From: Brachypodius melanocephalos
Taxonomy: Eukaryota; Chordata; Aves; Passeriformes; Pycnonotidae
Direction: 5' to 3'
Length of the DNA stretch: 64,000 nucleotides
Assembly (NCBI GenBank): GCA_013398615.1
Contig: VZSR01003803.1
Coordinates: 6,367,700-6,431,699 of the forward strand
In this document: positions 15,101 through 29,900 of the stretch, in pieces
How positions within the stretch are numbered: position 1 is the stretch's first letter
Layout of the letters: every line of letters begins with the position of its first letter
Position numbers and translations under genes: made by a program
Notes under the pieces: model-generated
Databases searched by the model: none
What the model saw: the letters and a program-made list of their open reading frames with translations, nothing else
Told to the model about the DNA's origin: nothing

Positions 15101-18100
15101 ATGTGAACAGCTCTGTTAGACAGCAGGGATGCAGAATAAAGTTCACTCTGTTGCTTCCACGAGCACAATAAAAAGCAACGGTGAGTAGCAAACTTAGCTT
15201 ATTCCATATTCCTCTCACTCCTTGCTTTTTAACAGCACCTCTTTTAAGGCACAAATAAACCCAAAGCCACCATTTAAAACAAGCTTTTCACTAATCTTAT
15301 AAACAACAAGGACTGCCATGTTATATTAGAAACAGAAGTATTTTTCCTTTCAGCTGCATCGCATAGAATAGATAAACATTTGCAGATTTCTGGGGTTTTT
15401 GGGTTTTTTTTTAATGGCAGAGAATCACAGAATGGTTTGGGTTGAAAGGAACCTCAAAGATCATCCAGTTCTAACCCTCCTGCCAAAGGGTAGTACCTTT
15501 CACAAGATCAGGTTACTCAGAACCCCATTCAGTCTGGTCTTTAACACTTCCAGGGATGGGGAGTCCTCTCTGGGCAACCTGTTCCAGTGCCTCACCACCC
15601 TCACATTACTGATTTTTTTCCCAATTTTTAATCTAAATCTGCCCTCTTTTAACTTAAGGGCATTCCCTCTTGTCCTATCACTACATGCCCATGTGAAAAG
15701 GCCCTCTCCAGCCTTCTTGTAAGCCCCCTTTAGGTGGGGGCTTGTAGGTGCTGTAAGGTCTTCCCAATGCCCTCTCTTCTCCAGGCTGAAAATCCCCCAG
15801 CTTCCTCAGCCCCTCATAAGAGAGGTGCACCAGCCCTGTGATCATCTTAGGTCATCCTCTGGACTTGTTCCAACAGNNNNNNNNNNNNNNNNNNNNNNNN
15901 NNNNNNNNNNNNNNNNNNNNNNNNNNNNNNNNNNNNNNNNNNNNNNNNNNNNNNNNNNNNNNNNNNNNNNNNNNNNATCCCATAAAATTAAAAACCATTA
16001 AGGCCCAAATCTCAGTTGTTACAACAGCAGTATAAAACCAATACAAGCAAACAAGCAGTAAGAAATGCATGAAAGTTCCAGCAATGGAAAAAAAAATCAT
16101 CCTTCAGGACACATTTTTTATACTTTCATGTATTAAACATTGGAATCAGTCTGGCAATTAAACAAAACTTCTTAAGAATATTAAAAATGCATAGTTCACA
16201 TTGACTCCAAGGAACAGAAAGGAAGAAAAGAGAGTGAAAAAGTAATACTTAAAATTAAGAACATTCTTTACATGTGTTCTCCTCTTTTTCAAAGAATAAA
16301 AGAGCCAGAATTCACCTCATCAAAGCAGGGGGGGGGTTTATCCATAATTTGTGATTTCAGCACTTTACTAAGCTACTACAACAGACATTGAACAAGTATA
16401 AAACCTGTAAGACATTATTTGATCAAAATGAAAACATTAAAATACTTTTCAGTTTTAGCACTTTTGCACTGGTGATATACCAAATTTTAGGCTTATCAGA
16501 CAAAGGTGCTAAAAAATTATATTAGAGGACAGTTAGAGTATATCCACCCACAGGCAGATACAAAAACTAACAATACAGCAGTTGAAATCATCTTCAGTGC
16601 ATCTTCAGCATATGACATGTGCAGCCCCCACAGCATTTAAAAAAACAAAAAAGCTAATTAAAATTTGTAGTATCCTTGAGACACTGGCAAACATAAGCTT
16701 CATTCTCCTGATAGGAAGTCATCATATACACTATTCATGGACTTGCATTTGAACTACAAACCTATTCACCTTTGAATCTTTTATTCCATTTGTTCACCTG
16801 CTAAACTCAGTGATTATACTAAAAAAGGGCACTATTTACCAGGATATCCAAGCTAAAAGTCACTTATTTCTGAACTGCGTGGCAGCTTGCTGCAAACTGC
16901 ATACTCCCTCCTTCAACAGTCCTGGAACTAGCTCCTTCTAGAGATGGAATGATTTATAATATCACTGATCAGTCTCCATATTCAAGTCCTTTCAATGAAA
17001 AGGCAGAAATTACTGGCTACGACCACTGCTCCACTGTGCATACATTAAAAGTCTGAGCACCCTGATGGCACTAAGGCATGGAACAACCTTGGCAACGTTT
17101 CTGCCTTCTAGGTTACTGCTTTTAAATCACAGAGGCACTTACCACTTATCCTGTGGCAGGTTTAAAGTTATGCTGCCTTTGACTTCATCCCCAAAGCGCA
17201 GATACCCCAGGGTGGCCAGTGAGATGTACAATGCCATGACTATCGCCATCCCAATGTTCAATGCCTGGGGGAAACGTGTGGCATCCTTCATTCTGTTTTC
17301 CAATGGCAATACCTGGAAATACAGGGACAATAAATCACATTTTGTGTTCTCAGAGTAAAACTACTTGTCTCCCCTCTCTCAATGCCAACTTCCAAAATTT
17401 AGGCGATTTTATAAATAAGTAGGATTATTCTACAAAAATGTTTTATCGTCTGGATGGTCACAATATTTTATGTACTCAATAGAAATACTCTCTTTTGAAA
17501 AGCACATATTTTGGTTGGAAAAAAGCATCAGTGTGGAATTGTAAAGCACTATTTAGAGGTTAGAAAAGCTGTCAAGAGAAACTCACGGTGTCCAGATGAA
17601 AATACATAAGCAATGACAGCAGCAAGAATTTTATTTTTGTAACAAAGTTTTTCAGAATCCAAGGATATTTCTCCTATTCCTGTCAGGTATGCCTGCACTG
17701 TCAGCCTCCATCACAGACAACCCGGAGTCCATGACTACCAGAATGCAGTCCCATGCTCTTTTTCACCTCTCTGACAGAAACAGGGCCAGGCAAACTAAGC
17801 ACTGCTTTTCCTAAACATAGTGCTTTGAGCTTCACATAGTCAAGCCATATCACTGGGCTTGCCATCACTTCAAAGTGAAGACACAGGGGTTGCAACCATT
17901 ACTGCACAAAGTTTGCTGGAGAGTGCCTTTTACTTGTACTCTACAACAGCCAGAAAAATACACTCAGTAAGTTCCAGCCTAAGTTTTTAGACACCCAGAC
18001 AGAACTACCAGGCAAGGCAGTAAAACCAAGTGACAAACTCACATACCACTCTTCCCCTCTTCAATTTCAACAGCAAAAGAGATCCTTCTACGTCATTAAA

Positions 18101-21100
18101 ACACCAGCTGAAGGTACATGGATACTCCTAGACAAGCACAATTTCATCATCTCTTTCAGGAGAACTGTACAATCATCTCAAATACTCAGTATGGGATATA
18201 CTGACAAGATTAAACCACCTAATACTGTATGTCTACATCTAAGTGAAACATCTGAGCTTCTATTGATGCCTTAGGATTTTGGCTTTTGTATTTTTCATAT
18301 ATTTGTAATCCTGCAATTCTTTAGTGTACAACTCTAAACTCCAGAGTGTCAACTACTGTTTTCCCATTTTGGTCAGACCAAACGATTCCTCTCTAGGCCT
18401 GGGAATCAAGGACATCTTACTGTCCTTACTGAGAGATGTAAACAAAAGTGAGTTGGAGGGGAGCAAACTTGGGGTAAAATGACTTCATTACCTGAAGCTG
18501 TGACTGGAAGATTAACTCCCAATATATAAATGGACCAAACTTATAAAAGTATGGAAACCCATGACTCATCATCCATTTTTGGATGTAGCCCCAGGGGAGG
18601 TCTTCATCTGCCCTAAATATACCTGAAGGCCCTTTAATAAATACAACTGCATTTTATCCTCTTAATTTTGTCTGGCCTCTGTCTTTAGGTAGTCCCAAAA
18701 AGGCACCACTATAATGAAGTTAGGTAATGAAGATCTAGGCAATACAGACAGTGAAATAAAGTTCACAGTTCAGCTTACCTTTCAGTAGATATGCAGGTTA
18801 TATTTGATGAACAGTATGGCACTGTTAATTAAAGAAGTTTGTCATCCCTGGTTAGCACTTATGTCATATCTAATACAGACAAACAGTCTCAGTGCAATAG
18901 GGTTGCCCTGTAAAAGCTACTGTTCATCACATAAAATTGCTTTTTAATTGACTGAATATTTACTATTTAAGCAATATGAGTTATGAAAAAAACAGATTTC
19001 ATCCTCTAATTAACTAACAAATTGATATATCTGAATTGCTGGCATATTATTTTCTATAGAGTAATTACTCCTTTTCTCCTAGTCACCCACTGACATTTAC
19101 TTCCTGACTTGTAATAGCATATCACCACTGCCAATCTATCCCACAGGGCTCTATTTCTCCCGTATTTGAAGTCCCAAAGAAGTAATTTTACACTTGCAAC
19201 CAACAGGTCCCTAAAAAGGTGCACTTTTAGAGGCAATTTTCATTCCTATCCAATTAAAATGCATTATACATGTTAACTTCTTTATATATTTCAGAGCCTC
19301 CACTGCTGATGTTGTTCCTCGAGAAAAGAACCTTGGACTGTAACTTAATCTCATGGGGAATGCAAAATTTAAAGAAAGAAGAGTTTCAAAAATTAAATCA
19401 TTTTTAAATGAGTGTTGAGCAGCATGAAGAATACAAAAAGAGACATGGTCTGTAACAAACTCTGACCAGGATATCTGTCTTTTTAATCTTTTTACATTTT
19501 AACAGAGTTCTTTTCACAGGGAGACAAGATTATCATAGAATTGTCTATCTGAAAATTAGTTCATAAATAAAGGACTAGTGGCACATTCTCTGTTCAATGT
19601 GCTTGAGTCCAAAGGAATCATTGATATTCCCTTTTTGTATTTCTAACTATACTGAATTTTTATCTTTAGCATTTAAACCCAGTCAGTTCAGCATTTGAAC
19701 CCAGAAGACCTGTGTTTCTCCATGAAAACAAAAACTTTTAAAAAATTAAAAGCAATTTAAAACGATGACAATGCTCTTAAGCATACACACTCTGCTTTTT
19801 AACTACTCACTAAACCACATTTACTCATTAAATGCAATGATATAATTTCCTGTATACTTATGAGTAAATCAGAATAAACCACATCCATTTAAACTCGTGT
19901 TCTCATATCATCCTCTCTTTAACATTATAACTCTCATTTTTGCTGAGTTTAAGGAAACAAGACACTAGAAGAAACACAGGATATTAAGACTGTTGGTGAG
20001 AGACCCATAAACATATGTAGATCTTGAAATTATACTTAAAAATGCTAATTCCTCCCAGCTTATCCTTGAGTTAGTATCAGAATTACATGTGCCTCCAGGC
20101 TGAACAGATGAAAATGCTAATGCAGCCTTTCCTGCATCGCTCCCTCCAGGTGAGTGTCCCTTCCCATCTCAGCACAAGTCTCCCCAGGTTCAAGCACCCT
20201 CTCTGAGCAGCAGCAATCTCAAGACTGTCATCACTGCAGGAGATGCTTCCCTCAGTAAAACTGATCCCCAAAGAAATTATGCAAAGAACTTAAGCCAGGT
20301 TTTATAGAGTATCCAGTACCACCTACTCCAGACAAGCTAAAAAGTTCTGTAACTCACGGGATTAACGTGACACCAAGTAAAACCCAATCACCATTATGTT
20401 ACACAAACACCCGGCTCCCTGAGCTGTTGAAGCCCATCAGGATCCAAAAGATCAGTGGAGCGTTCACAAGGAGACAGAGGCTGCTGGGAGACACAATGTG
20501 AGCCAGTGCTTCTTCTGACACTGAGTCACTGGTGGGCAGCTACTGGATAGATCTTCACTGTAAAATTTTTTTCCAGTCCCTACACAGTTCCTCTTGCAAT
20601 GATTCAGAAAACCTAACATTTCCCTGAATGCAAGAGACAAGATTCTTCTCACAAATGCTTCTTAGTTCTGGTTTTGTTGTTTCCTTTCTGGAACCAGGAG
20701 GCGAGGTGAGTTAAGATTCAGTTTCAAAGATGTATTTTTCAACCTTTTTATTTAATGACTCTCTTCTGTTCTTCTGATTTCCATGCTGTGGTTCCTTCAA
20801 GCTCTTTGTCCTTCACTTCACACTAGTCCTTGTCATGCCCCTAAACACCTATGAAATCAGGTATTTTAGACTAAGCTTATTCTTTTCATAATTTCTCGAT
20901 TTCCATCCCTTTTTTTTCCTCCTCACTGAATAAACTGTCTATCATTTTTCTCTGTCACCTGCTTCACTGAGTTTTTCCTATAATTTTTGAGACATTTGCA
21001 CACATCACCACTATTATACGCCTTGAAACTTAATACTAGGTTCTTTTAGTTACAATCAACCTTTGGTTTCTTAGAATTGCAAAACAAACACAGTACATCT

Positions 21101-23890
21101 CACTTTTATCCACCAAATAAACTCAAAAGTACCCATAATTAACTGGCAAAGAATCATAACTGAATGTTTGAAATAACCTGGCTAATCTGATATCATCCAT
21201 TATGCAAAGTGCTTTCCCCTTCATTTCAAGTTGCTTGAAGTAGGTATAAACATCCCCAGTAATACCATTGCCTCCTCATCTCTTGCCTTGAATATCCTGC
21301 TACACTCACTGTCTTCCTGCAAATAAGCTGCAGGGGAGTGCCTAATTTTAATCAGAAATCTCTACTGTACTTTTCATATAACTGCACCAAAAAAACCCCT
21401 ACAAGAGAATTCAACCCGCAGGCAGTCAGATAAACTTTTATTAATTTTCATAGCTACTGAAAGCTACTCTTGTAATGGACAGGTTAAGAGCAGACATGCT
21501 TAATGTTTAAATACATATAGTCACCTTTCCATTTCTCAAGAAATCCCACTAAAATGGCCATCCTTTATTACCTGCACTTTTTAAAATAAGTATTTCAGGT
21601 GGACAGCTATACAGAAGTTTCGACTGGCTTAAGCCACAGACAACTCAAGAATTTTGGAAAATTAAAACCAATATATTTATCAATTTACTCAGGGGAAAAA
21701 ACTCCATTTCTAATCATGCCCTACAGCAGCAAAATAAAGCTCTGTTCAGTCAAAGCAAAAAAGGTGTCAAAGATATTCAAGATATGTAAACCTAAATTCT
21801 ACTTCCTAATCTCCAAAAACAAAGTATTCAATCCCCAGCAAACCAATGCAGCACAGGCCTGGCCCATTCCTCCTTGTTTGCAGAAGATACCAACGAATTC
21901 ATCTGCTCACTGAAAGGTGGATTTACAATCACACAGCCTACGGGGAAACTGTCTGCAGAAAAAGTATAGCTACATCAAGTAAAAGAATAATAACAACATA
22001 CATCATTATTACATTGCCATGTTTGCTTGCCTGTCCTAGTGCATCTCCTCTTGCACTGCACAGAAAAAGGCCCATGCAATATTCTGAGCAACAGGTTTCT
22101 ATTCCATCACTTTTGGATACATTTTTAAAGCTCACACTCTTTAGTAAGCTACAGAACATCACTATTTGCAACACGTACAGTAAACAATCCAATTTTCCTT
22201 AACAGATCCCTCGTGACTGCAAACAAAAGGGCAGCTACTACTACCCAAGGAAAAATGCAAGCCAAATGGTGACTGTACATCAATTTTTATAGTAAAAGTT
22301 TTATATGAAATAAATAAATCCAGAAGACAAGTTCTCACTACAGAACACACTACCTTCTGAAATCTGCTGAGCAATTCCAATCACTCCAAAAACCAATCTC
22401 CTTAGATTCCAGTAAAGCCCCTTTCCACTTGTTTCACCACAAAAAAGAATTACTCACCTACACAAAAAAAAAAACCAAACCAAATCTACTGCCCTGTTTT
22501 GATGCCCTTGATTTAACAATGCTTGAAGAAATTGTGTAAATCTTACTTAGCTTGCCATCCAAACCTTGCATTTTCTCCAGGGGTTCTTTTTTTCTTTTAT
22601 TATGTTTGAGTTTATTTGTCACTTCATGATTACATTTATTTAATCTTTAGATAATTCCATACATTGCAAGTAAGTACTGACTCAGAACCTAACAGAAAGA
22701 AAATCTTATGCAACCATCAAAACTACATTCAAAAAAGCTGCAGTTTAGAAGACTTCCAGAATGATGGGCATGGGGGACAAAAAAATCTAGCTCCAAAAAA
22801 GCAAAATAAACTGGATAAATAATCCTGCCTGAAACGAAGCTTCTTAATTATATGTAGTATCAGCATAAGTAGTATGTGCACCACTCTGCCTGTACTGCAT
22901 GTATAACTAAGGCAGACCAAGTCTTCTATCTAAAACAGGGTCACATCTAAAGGTAAAATTAGCTTCTGTACCTCACTGAAGCTGTGTCTCAGACCCCAAA
23001 GCCCACCTGCCATAAGCTAGCAAGGCACAGCATGACAGCTTAGCATTCTGTCACTCTTGCTCTTCGCTCCCTTCTCCAAAGTCACCAAGCACATAATGAT
23101 TAAGAAAAGTTTCAGGCAAGTAGGCAGAAAACTTAAAATACCTTTGTTCTGCAATTGTGTAAATGCAGGTGTATCTTAGGTTTCTAAGAAAAAAGAAACA
23201 CTTGAATGTTGCAAGCATGTGTGGGGGATGCTGCCTGAAAGAAAGTTATCCTAGGGGACCTTCTGTTTGTGTTATCAAGAATTGCCTTTAAAATAGGAAG
23301 TAATAAAAGTACAGTATGTACAAACAAATGGTTCTCCAGGGTGAAAGCAACTTTCTCCATTCTTAGGAAGTGCAGATTATTGGTAAGGAATATTTAACTT
23401 GACAAAGACGTGATATCAAGTTGTCTGATATTTATCAACATTCATCTGAATTGGGCAGATGTATATTTTTTACAGTTTCTGATACAACATTTTTTTTAAA
23501 TCTGCCGTATCTAACAACATTCTCTGTTTCTAACACATTTGTTCATAATTTTTTCCTGATTTTGTACAGCAGCTACAACACACTTGCTGACATAACATCT
23601 GAAGTCCACACTTACTATGTACATTTAGTAGTAGGTCATCTCCACAGTCATCAAATCCAGTCAGCTACACTTGCTTGAGCAAATACAAAAACATCCTCAG
23701 AGAACTCTCATCCTTCACATTTTGAGCATACAACCCTTTGCATCATCTCAAAAGATCAACAATGGAATTTATATACCTTGGTCCAAAGAGCTGATGCCAC
23801 AAGTAGACTTAAATGATGTCATGTTACCTGTTAAATGTCTGCTTCTGACAAATACAGTCTGGTCTTAAGGACAAGGAAAGCATGCCATTG

Positions 23891-23936
<46 letters not shown>

Positions 23937-26900
23937 CTTTAAGGGCAATACTAATCTGTCAGGAGAGTTTTTGACAATGAGAAGCTTTTATCTCAAAGCC
24001 ACAGGCCTAACAAGCTCATCTGCATTACTTTCAAAATCCAAATAATGACATTTTAAAATGATAATCCACTTAGTTTTCTCTTTTCAAATCTTCTGGAATT
24101 GGTTAGCTGCTGCCTAATGTGATTCCAGAGCCCGTCTTCTGGTATACAAATACCACCCTATCTTCAGCTGCAAAGCTGTGATATCCAAGTTCAAAAGCAA
24201 TTTGAATAGACATCTTCAAGTAATAGGCCAAAATATAAGAAGTCTTATTTTCCAAACCTGAAATTAATGTTGGAAAGTAATGTTTTTCTCTTCACTAAGC
24301 TAATATGGTCTGCAGGACTCAACAGGAGGGAAAAAACCATACTCAATTGTAAAAACGGTAGTTAACTTAGCATATTTATATGTAATGGAGAGGGAAAATT
24401 ATATTTCTTGTTTAAATGTTATGATTCTATTGCTTGCTTCTTCCTCCTGAAGCTTATTATAAAATATCACTTCCACATTTGGATTTGTTTTTTTATGTCT
24501 AGAACAAGAAACCCAAACAGACTTTTGATACAAAATATTCATTAAGTGTAACTGGTATTACATAAGCACAACATTATGCAAAGCTATTACCTGCACATGG
24601 CAATGCTACAGACAGAGCCAAGCCTGAAGGTGTTGGTTTACACCCTTCCAAAAAGGGCATTCAAGACTCTTAACTTCATTTCGGGCAAACTTAGTCTGAA
24701 GTTACTTTTAATTCAGTAACAAAACTCACATTAATTTTAAAACTAGGCCTAGTCACCTCTGGAATACGAAAGAGCCACACAAACATGGTCATTACAAAGT
24801 AATGTTACATGTTCTGTGAAAGACATCTTCACTCTACCACATGAGAATACAAGAGCTCCTGTATTCAAGAAGTAGCATTGGTACTCTCTTCTGTACTATG
24901 GCCTGAACACCAGCCCCGTGATTTGCCAGGCAGCATCATGTGGCACAAGGAACCCATAGCCAGAGAGAACTAAACTACAGAGGGAAAGTGGCAGCTACAG
25001 AATCTCCCAGCCCCAGCACAGTCCTGTATTCAAAAAGGTTCACTGAAGGCTGAATATACGTTTTCTCCACTTCCGAATCAACATTCTGTCTGCTGAAGAG
25101 AAATTTTCACTCAAAAGCTTAAACAAAATCAAGCATCTCATATGGTTTGTTGTACCCACTAAGGAGTACTACATTTCTGTTGCCACTGCTGTTCCACAAA
25201 CTGAATAATAGGATTTTCACAAGGTCACCCCGATAATCTTAAAATCAACACTTGCAAGTGTTGAAATCCCAAAGCAACTCTCAACACTATGAATGGTAAC
25301 CCTAAGACTGACAGTACTGAGCTCTCAGCTGTTGTTTGTTAACTCGGGGTCACTGGGTGCCCCTGCTGCCAATTTCTTCTGCTCCCACACAGTAATGATC
25401 CCTACCCAGCTGTCAAGACAGCCACCATTTGCAGCAGCAACATTAGATCAAGCTGCAGTAACCCCGTTTCTACAGACATCTCTAAGAGGCAGCAACTAAA
25501 TGAATAGCACAAGCAACTAACTGCAGCACTTCTTAATCCTGTTGCAAGCATCACTCAGAGTGTAGCATGAAGTAACATTAATCAGCTCTTCAATAGCACT
25601 AACCTTACTCCTGCTGCAGCAGTTGTACCAAGAAAAAAACAACTTGCCTGGAATTCAGCAAAATGACAAAATTGTTCAAACCTGCCATCAAGTAAGAGTC
25701 TAGACTTACCACACAGGCAGATATGAACAGCTCAATTCATCACAATAATATCATCAATTCATCATATTAATTGTTTTTATTTTAATGAAAAATATCTCAA
25801 AATAGTTTTATAACACTGGCGGATGAAATGTTTAAACTAGCTCTTAGTGTTACCCAAGTGCTACTTTCTAGGCACCAGATTGGTTACTTTGAGAGTCTAT
25901 ATTCTATATATCTCAATTATAAATAGTTCACCTTTGAGTTATTACAGACTCAAGTCAGTAAAATCGAGGTTCTTCAAGTCTGTTTGTTTCAGGATCAACT
26001 ATGGCCAAAGCAACAATACTCCAAATTCCATACTGCTGATTTTCTTATAACACTATGGCAGCCAATCAGTCCTAAGCTAACAATAGATTTTGACTAAAAC
26101 CCATCTTCATACACTCATTGTCTGTAAGACAAATATGGTCTCTCAAGATCAGAAAGAAAATTCTAGTAAGAATCTGCTGAATCACTGCAGCTCTCTGAAA
26201 CACATTTCAATTAGTGAACAGGTCCTCTGTTTTATTAGTGTTACTAATTTTTACTAGTTACTAATGAACTATGGTCATATTTTATGTGATGACAAGTGCT
26301 AAACCAAAAGAAAAAAAATATATGTATTTTGGGCCAGTGTGATGAAAAAACCCCCAAACAAACAGAGTGAGGGCAGTTTTCCTCTCTTGTCAGGTTCTGC
26401 TTAAGATGACTGCAGCAGTCCAAAACCTCAGAATTTCATTGTCCCTTTTCATAACACTCAGTAATCTGGCAGCTAACGAGATGAGAATTGGCATAACACA
26501 CATTCAGATTGAAGGAAAAGGAAAATGAGACCTCATAACTGTTTGAAGCCAGCTGATTGTATAAAACTAAGCAATCAAAATCAACTTTTCTGAGAATTAA
26601 GACCTTAAGGCTCCTGTTTATAATGCCATGTTCAGACAGTTTCACAGTAATATGAGATATTTGCAAGATATTCCAGAACAGAATCTAAAATCAAGTCTCC
26701 AAAATCAAGACCAAGATTACGTAAATCCATTTTAAGTGCTTGCAGTCAGACAGTAGGCTAAGGAGGCAATCTAATTAAATGGAGCTTTTTTTTTTCTCCT
26801 TACCAGAACAACTCAACCACATGGATATAGGAGCAACAGTAAGGCAGGGGGTAACAAGTTACCACACACCAGCTACACAACAGGTTTATGATGGTAACTT

Positions 26901-29900
26901 CCTGAGCTGTAATAACTAGTTATCAATTAAATCATTCACCAAGAATTATATTAAATATTAATTATATAAAGAGGAAATGTCTCATCTTGCTTTGCTTTAC
27001 TTATCTTTTTGTTTATTTCATGCTTCAACAACTTTCTTTAGTTCTGATTACTCAAATACATGAAATAATTTTTTCTTCAAATCTTCTCTATAGTGCATGC
27101 AAATACAGCATAAGTATGCACAGCAAACATTCTGCATGCTCAAAATATCCCTGAGAGGCAGGGACATCTTAATATCATTCTGCATATAATGAACAGATAT
27201 TAAGCTATAGATTTTCAGTTTGTAAAGGTAACCATGTTATACTAATAGTTTTGTGTAATGTAAGCACACACATTTAGTGCATTGAACCATAATAAACATT
27301 TAATTAGTTTGTAAGCACTAACAACAAGGTGAAAACTTAACTACACTTTCCATTTGCTTTGAAGAGGGAGTAAATTATGACCAAGTAAAAAACAGAGACA
27401 GCCTATGCAGAAATACATGCAATACCTATATAAGGCTAATATCTAATAATATAAAGTAGTATTTTTATATTTTAAAGGTACAAATAGAATAAACTTTACA
27501 TTATTAAACTCTTTAATAAAAGAGAGAAAAAAATCTGGAGTTCTTAAAGATGTCCTCAGTAACAACCAGAGAGTCAAACAAGCAAATGCTCTGGGCAGTT
27601 CTTTAAAAGGTTTATATCAGAAGTCAATGCTGCTACTACTACTGACGTAAATTTAAGGAGCTGTCTAATTTGGGATCTAGTGTGCTAGAAAATAATTACC
27701 ATAAACCAATTCCCTACCTGTAATTCAATAAACTACTGCTACCAAATGATAAGCTTTCACCACCTTCCTGAGGCTTGCAGGACTCTCACTTAGGACTCCC
27801 TGGCTACAAATACCTGTGTGCTATGCAGCACATGAGCAAACCTGATACAACTGGGACATACATCAGATCTACTGTGCATGACAGACACAGCAAGTGCAGT
27901 CTGTCCCAGGCAGACTATATAACCTAAAAGTAACAACCTTAGTGTAGTCCAATCTGATTCTCTGAGCCTGGAGGTGTCTTTGCCCAAGACCTGTAGGCAT
28001 TGAATAATCTCAGACAAACAGCTGATCTCCTATGATGAAACCTCCAGATGACAAAAGGAAAGATGTTCAGATACACTCAGATACATGGTTGCTAAACCTC
28101 TGCATCCGTCAGTTGTGAGAAACAGTGGAAAATAGTTTGAAAACCCACTTTTGTAACAACATAAATTAAAAGGTTTTCCTATTCAGGTCTTCTGCCACTG
28201 ATAACACAGAAGCGAGGTAAAATAATCTGGTTTAAATCAGAGCTGACAAATCCAAAAAAGAAAACAGAATTGAAAATCTTCTGTGTTATATGAGTGACAG
28301 AGTCCAATTTCAGATTCATTGCATGCTGCTTTGGAGTTGTTTTAGTTCGGGCTTGTTTGGGGTTTTTTTAGGGGAGGGGTGAGGACAGAAGGAGGGGTTG
28401 GTTGGTTGTTAATTTTAAGCATACACTTAAAGCATAACACTTGTGTAAGGATGTAAATACATAACAAGTAAAGCATATACAGTAATTTCTCAACAGTTTA
28501 TGACCTACCATTCCTGGAAGCCTCTTTATCTACTTTTTAAAATATATCATGTGGAACAAAAGTGGTTAACTAATGGGAAGAATGTCTTTGCAAATAATTT
28601 GATGGGTGAAAGTATGCATGTGAACATCTTTGAAATGGGTCTTAATGTCTTTACTAACTCTGGGCAGCAGGTTCATTGCAGTGCCCAGACACTTTGGCTC
28701 CTGAAACAACTAAGTGGGACTGCACAAGCTTGAACTTCTGAACTTAGGGGTAAAATAGTAGGTTCAAAGGGGGATATGTGGTAGGCAGTTCAGAAAGGCC
28801 ATATAAATAAATAAATAAAGTTGCAGGACTCCTCTGTTTCCTTTTTGGACATAAACCTCAGGTGTTTGTGGATTTTCCTGACGCTATTTGGGACTAAAGG
28901 CATTTTTGTAATTTGGAATAGGGTTAAGCATCAAAGTGATGGAGATGTTGTGTTCACAGCTTTCACTTTATTTGAGCAGACAAATTAATCCTTTTCATAC
29001 TGACACAGGAGACTAGTGCTTCAACAAAACCAGCAAAATAACAACAAGAGTAAAACTGCCTGTGTCCCCAGCACAGAACCAATAACTTTGAAGATTCAGT
29101 AAAAGGCACTTACCACACCGATTCCTTCAAAAGCAAATACTGCAGTCCCAAAAAACAGTGGGTATTTCTTCCAGCCAACCACAGGAGGCATTTTTCGAGG
29201 ATCTGCTAGATCCTGAAGGAAACAAAGCAAAACACTGCATCAGCTCTTCCTACAATTTTGATTGACACATTATACAAAAGAAAACTCAGTACATGTTGAC
29301 AGTGGCATATATGTTGCTATTTACAATCACTGGTTTTCCTCCCAAACTTAGTCCTTTATACACATTTATAGCCACCTTCTCACACAGAAACTTGCAGATG
29401 TATCTATTCTAGGTTCTACCACTGTCACTAGAAATTTTCACATTTAAAGTATCACATTGGTGTGTATAAGAGAGAATCAATTAAAACAGAAGGGAAAGTG
29501 CATATTTCACATCTTATCTTCTGCAAACTTCTTAGTGTACTGCTCTTTCTAACCTGCTTTCATACTGCACAGATATTCTTCCTAACCGTGAGGGACACTA
29601 AAAGAACATCTCTTTAATACAAGCCAAAGTTCTGCAGAATGATTAATTACTATCTTACCCAATTTTTTTTTCGTAACTTCTCATGCCTCCTTGCCCAGCC
29701 TATAGCTCTCATTGCCTTTCTCCCCGTGCTCCACTTCCCACTCATCAAAATACGTATTTTTATTATTTTAAATTAAGATGCCTCAAATACAAGGTAACAC
29801 TGCCTTTCAGAAATTGCCAGTCAATATATATCTATCAGAAACCAACTGCCACAGTCAACAAACATAACTTGCCACACTGAAAAAAACAGATCATAAACTT

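Larger units (their letters stand above)
12195..17142 (-). other. SLC36A4: SLC36A4 intron 9
   Basis: A 4948-base intron (including 100 N) with a GTAAGTG donor and a CAACAG acceptor. It holds two CR1 copies (about 13935-14162 and 15418-15876) and the assembly gap at 15877-15976. Its true length is therefore uncertain. Confidence 0.88.
17313..29113 (-). other. SLC36A4: SLC36A4 intron 8
   Basis: At 11801 bases this is the longest complete intron, with a GTAAGTG donor and a TTCCAG acceptor. It contains a candidate LTR (about 18480-18708) and a pure 44-base T run (23893-23936). The rest is AT-rich and I recognise no exon, CR1 or RNA gene in it. It is notably poor in CR1 for its length. Confidence 0.88.
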
